A program made the translations under genes and the position numbers. The notes beneath the pieces are model-generated. The model saw only the letters and a program-made list of their open reading frames with translations, was not told the origin of the DNA and made no database searches. From Xylanimicrobium pachnodae JCM 13526 = NBRC 107786 (GTDB lineage Bacteria; Actinomycetota; Actinomycetes; Actinomycetales; Cellulomonadaceae): a DNA stretch of 64,000 nt. Positions 63,866 to 64,000 of the stretch are shown here, piece by piece (within the stretch, counting starts at the first letter, position 1; the number at the start of each line of letters is the position of its first letter). Location: NCBI GenBank assembly GCA_001592145.1, contig BCWJ01000019.1:33824-97823 (forward strand), read 5' to 3'.

Positions 63866-64000
63866 CGCGGGCTCCTCGGGTCGGGTCCGCAGCGCGGTCG
63901 CGCTGACCCTTCAACCCTGCTGACCTGCGGCGATGCGGGAAACGGTGGCCTCCCCCGGCGCTGACCGGGCGGTCCCCCACAGATGTCGGGGGATATCCCC

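Overview
The window is a 64 kb stretch of very GC-rich chromosome from an actinobacterium. Four things place it there: a fused 2-oxoglutarate decarboxylase/dehydrogenase (kgd), the mtrA-mtrB-lpqB operon, a sigR/rsrA-type redox sigma pair, and the 24-residue ribosomal protein bL37. Gene content, many GTG starts and several leaderless -10 boxes fit a Micrococcales member, perhaps Cellulomonadaceae or Promicromonosporaceae; that family guess is inference. No rRNA, tRNA, CRISPR array, insertion sequence or prophage was recognised. The region reads as core chromosome with a few inserted cassettes.

Layout. 0-4.4 kb: kdpABC potassium pump, with kdpA cut by the left edge. 4.4-8.1 kb: prpDBC methylcitrate cycle. 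8.1-15.5 kb: LURP-one-like protein, CYTH protein, VanY-like carboxypeptidase, two DUF21/CBS membrane proteins and an OmpR-type two-component pair. 15.8-19.6 kb: kgd, with a consensus CRP/GlxR-type site upstream. 19.7-22.4 kb: aldo/keto reductase, aldose epimerase and a degenerate SGNH protein. 22.5-26.9 kb: bL37, rsrA-sigR (reading left), DoxX-like protein, aroA, rsgA. 27.0-31.4 kb: a cobalamin-riboswitch cassette of lipoprotein, EcfT, fused EcfA-EcfA and EcfS. 31.5-37.8 kb: DUF3592 protein, hisN, a decayed NarL-type two-component pair, a DUF6912-like protein, a GPH sugar symporter and an ABC exporter. 38-42.5 kb: CpaE-like ATPase plus SAF protein, an excisionase-type HTH protein, a small cytoplasmic protein, a LysM protein and an Rv3235-like protein. 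42.5-54.9 kb: secA, YcaQ-like glycosylase, hpf, comF-like gene, a TetR/epoxide-hydrolase divergent pair, lpqB, mtrB, mtrA. 55-62.4 kb: membrane protein, then DUF4129-DUF4350-MoxR-DUF58 with divergent SpoIIM-like and RDD genes. 62.4-63.9 kb: acyltransferase-3 membrane protein.

How the genes work together. Kdp uses ATP to take up potassium when it is scarce. PrpDBC converts propionyl-CoA to pyruvate and succinate and so feeds the TCA cycle, of which Kgd is a step. The riboswitch cassette looks like one cobalamin-uptake unit with its own surface lipoprotein. SecA exports proteins, MtrAB-LpqB coordinates envelope growth with the cell cycle, and Hpf hibernates ribosomes. SigR/RsrA is a thiol-redox switch that appears to have its own autoregulatory promoter and a second upstream start.

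Beyond the genes, the most unusual signals are: a 79-bp dispersed element present twice whose terminal stem shows a compensatory base-pair change; a candidate SigR promoter positioned to make a longer SigR isoform; phased direct repeats near an excisionase-like HTH gene; and a collapsed two-component system next to one copy of the dispersed element.
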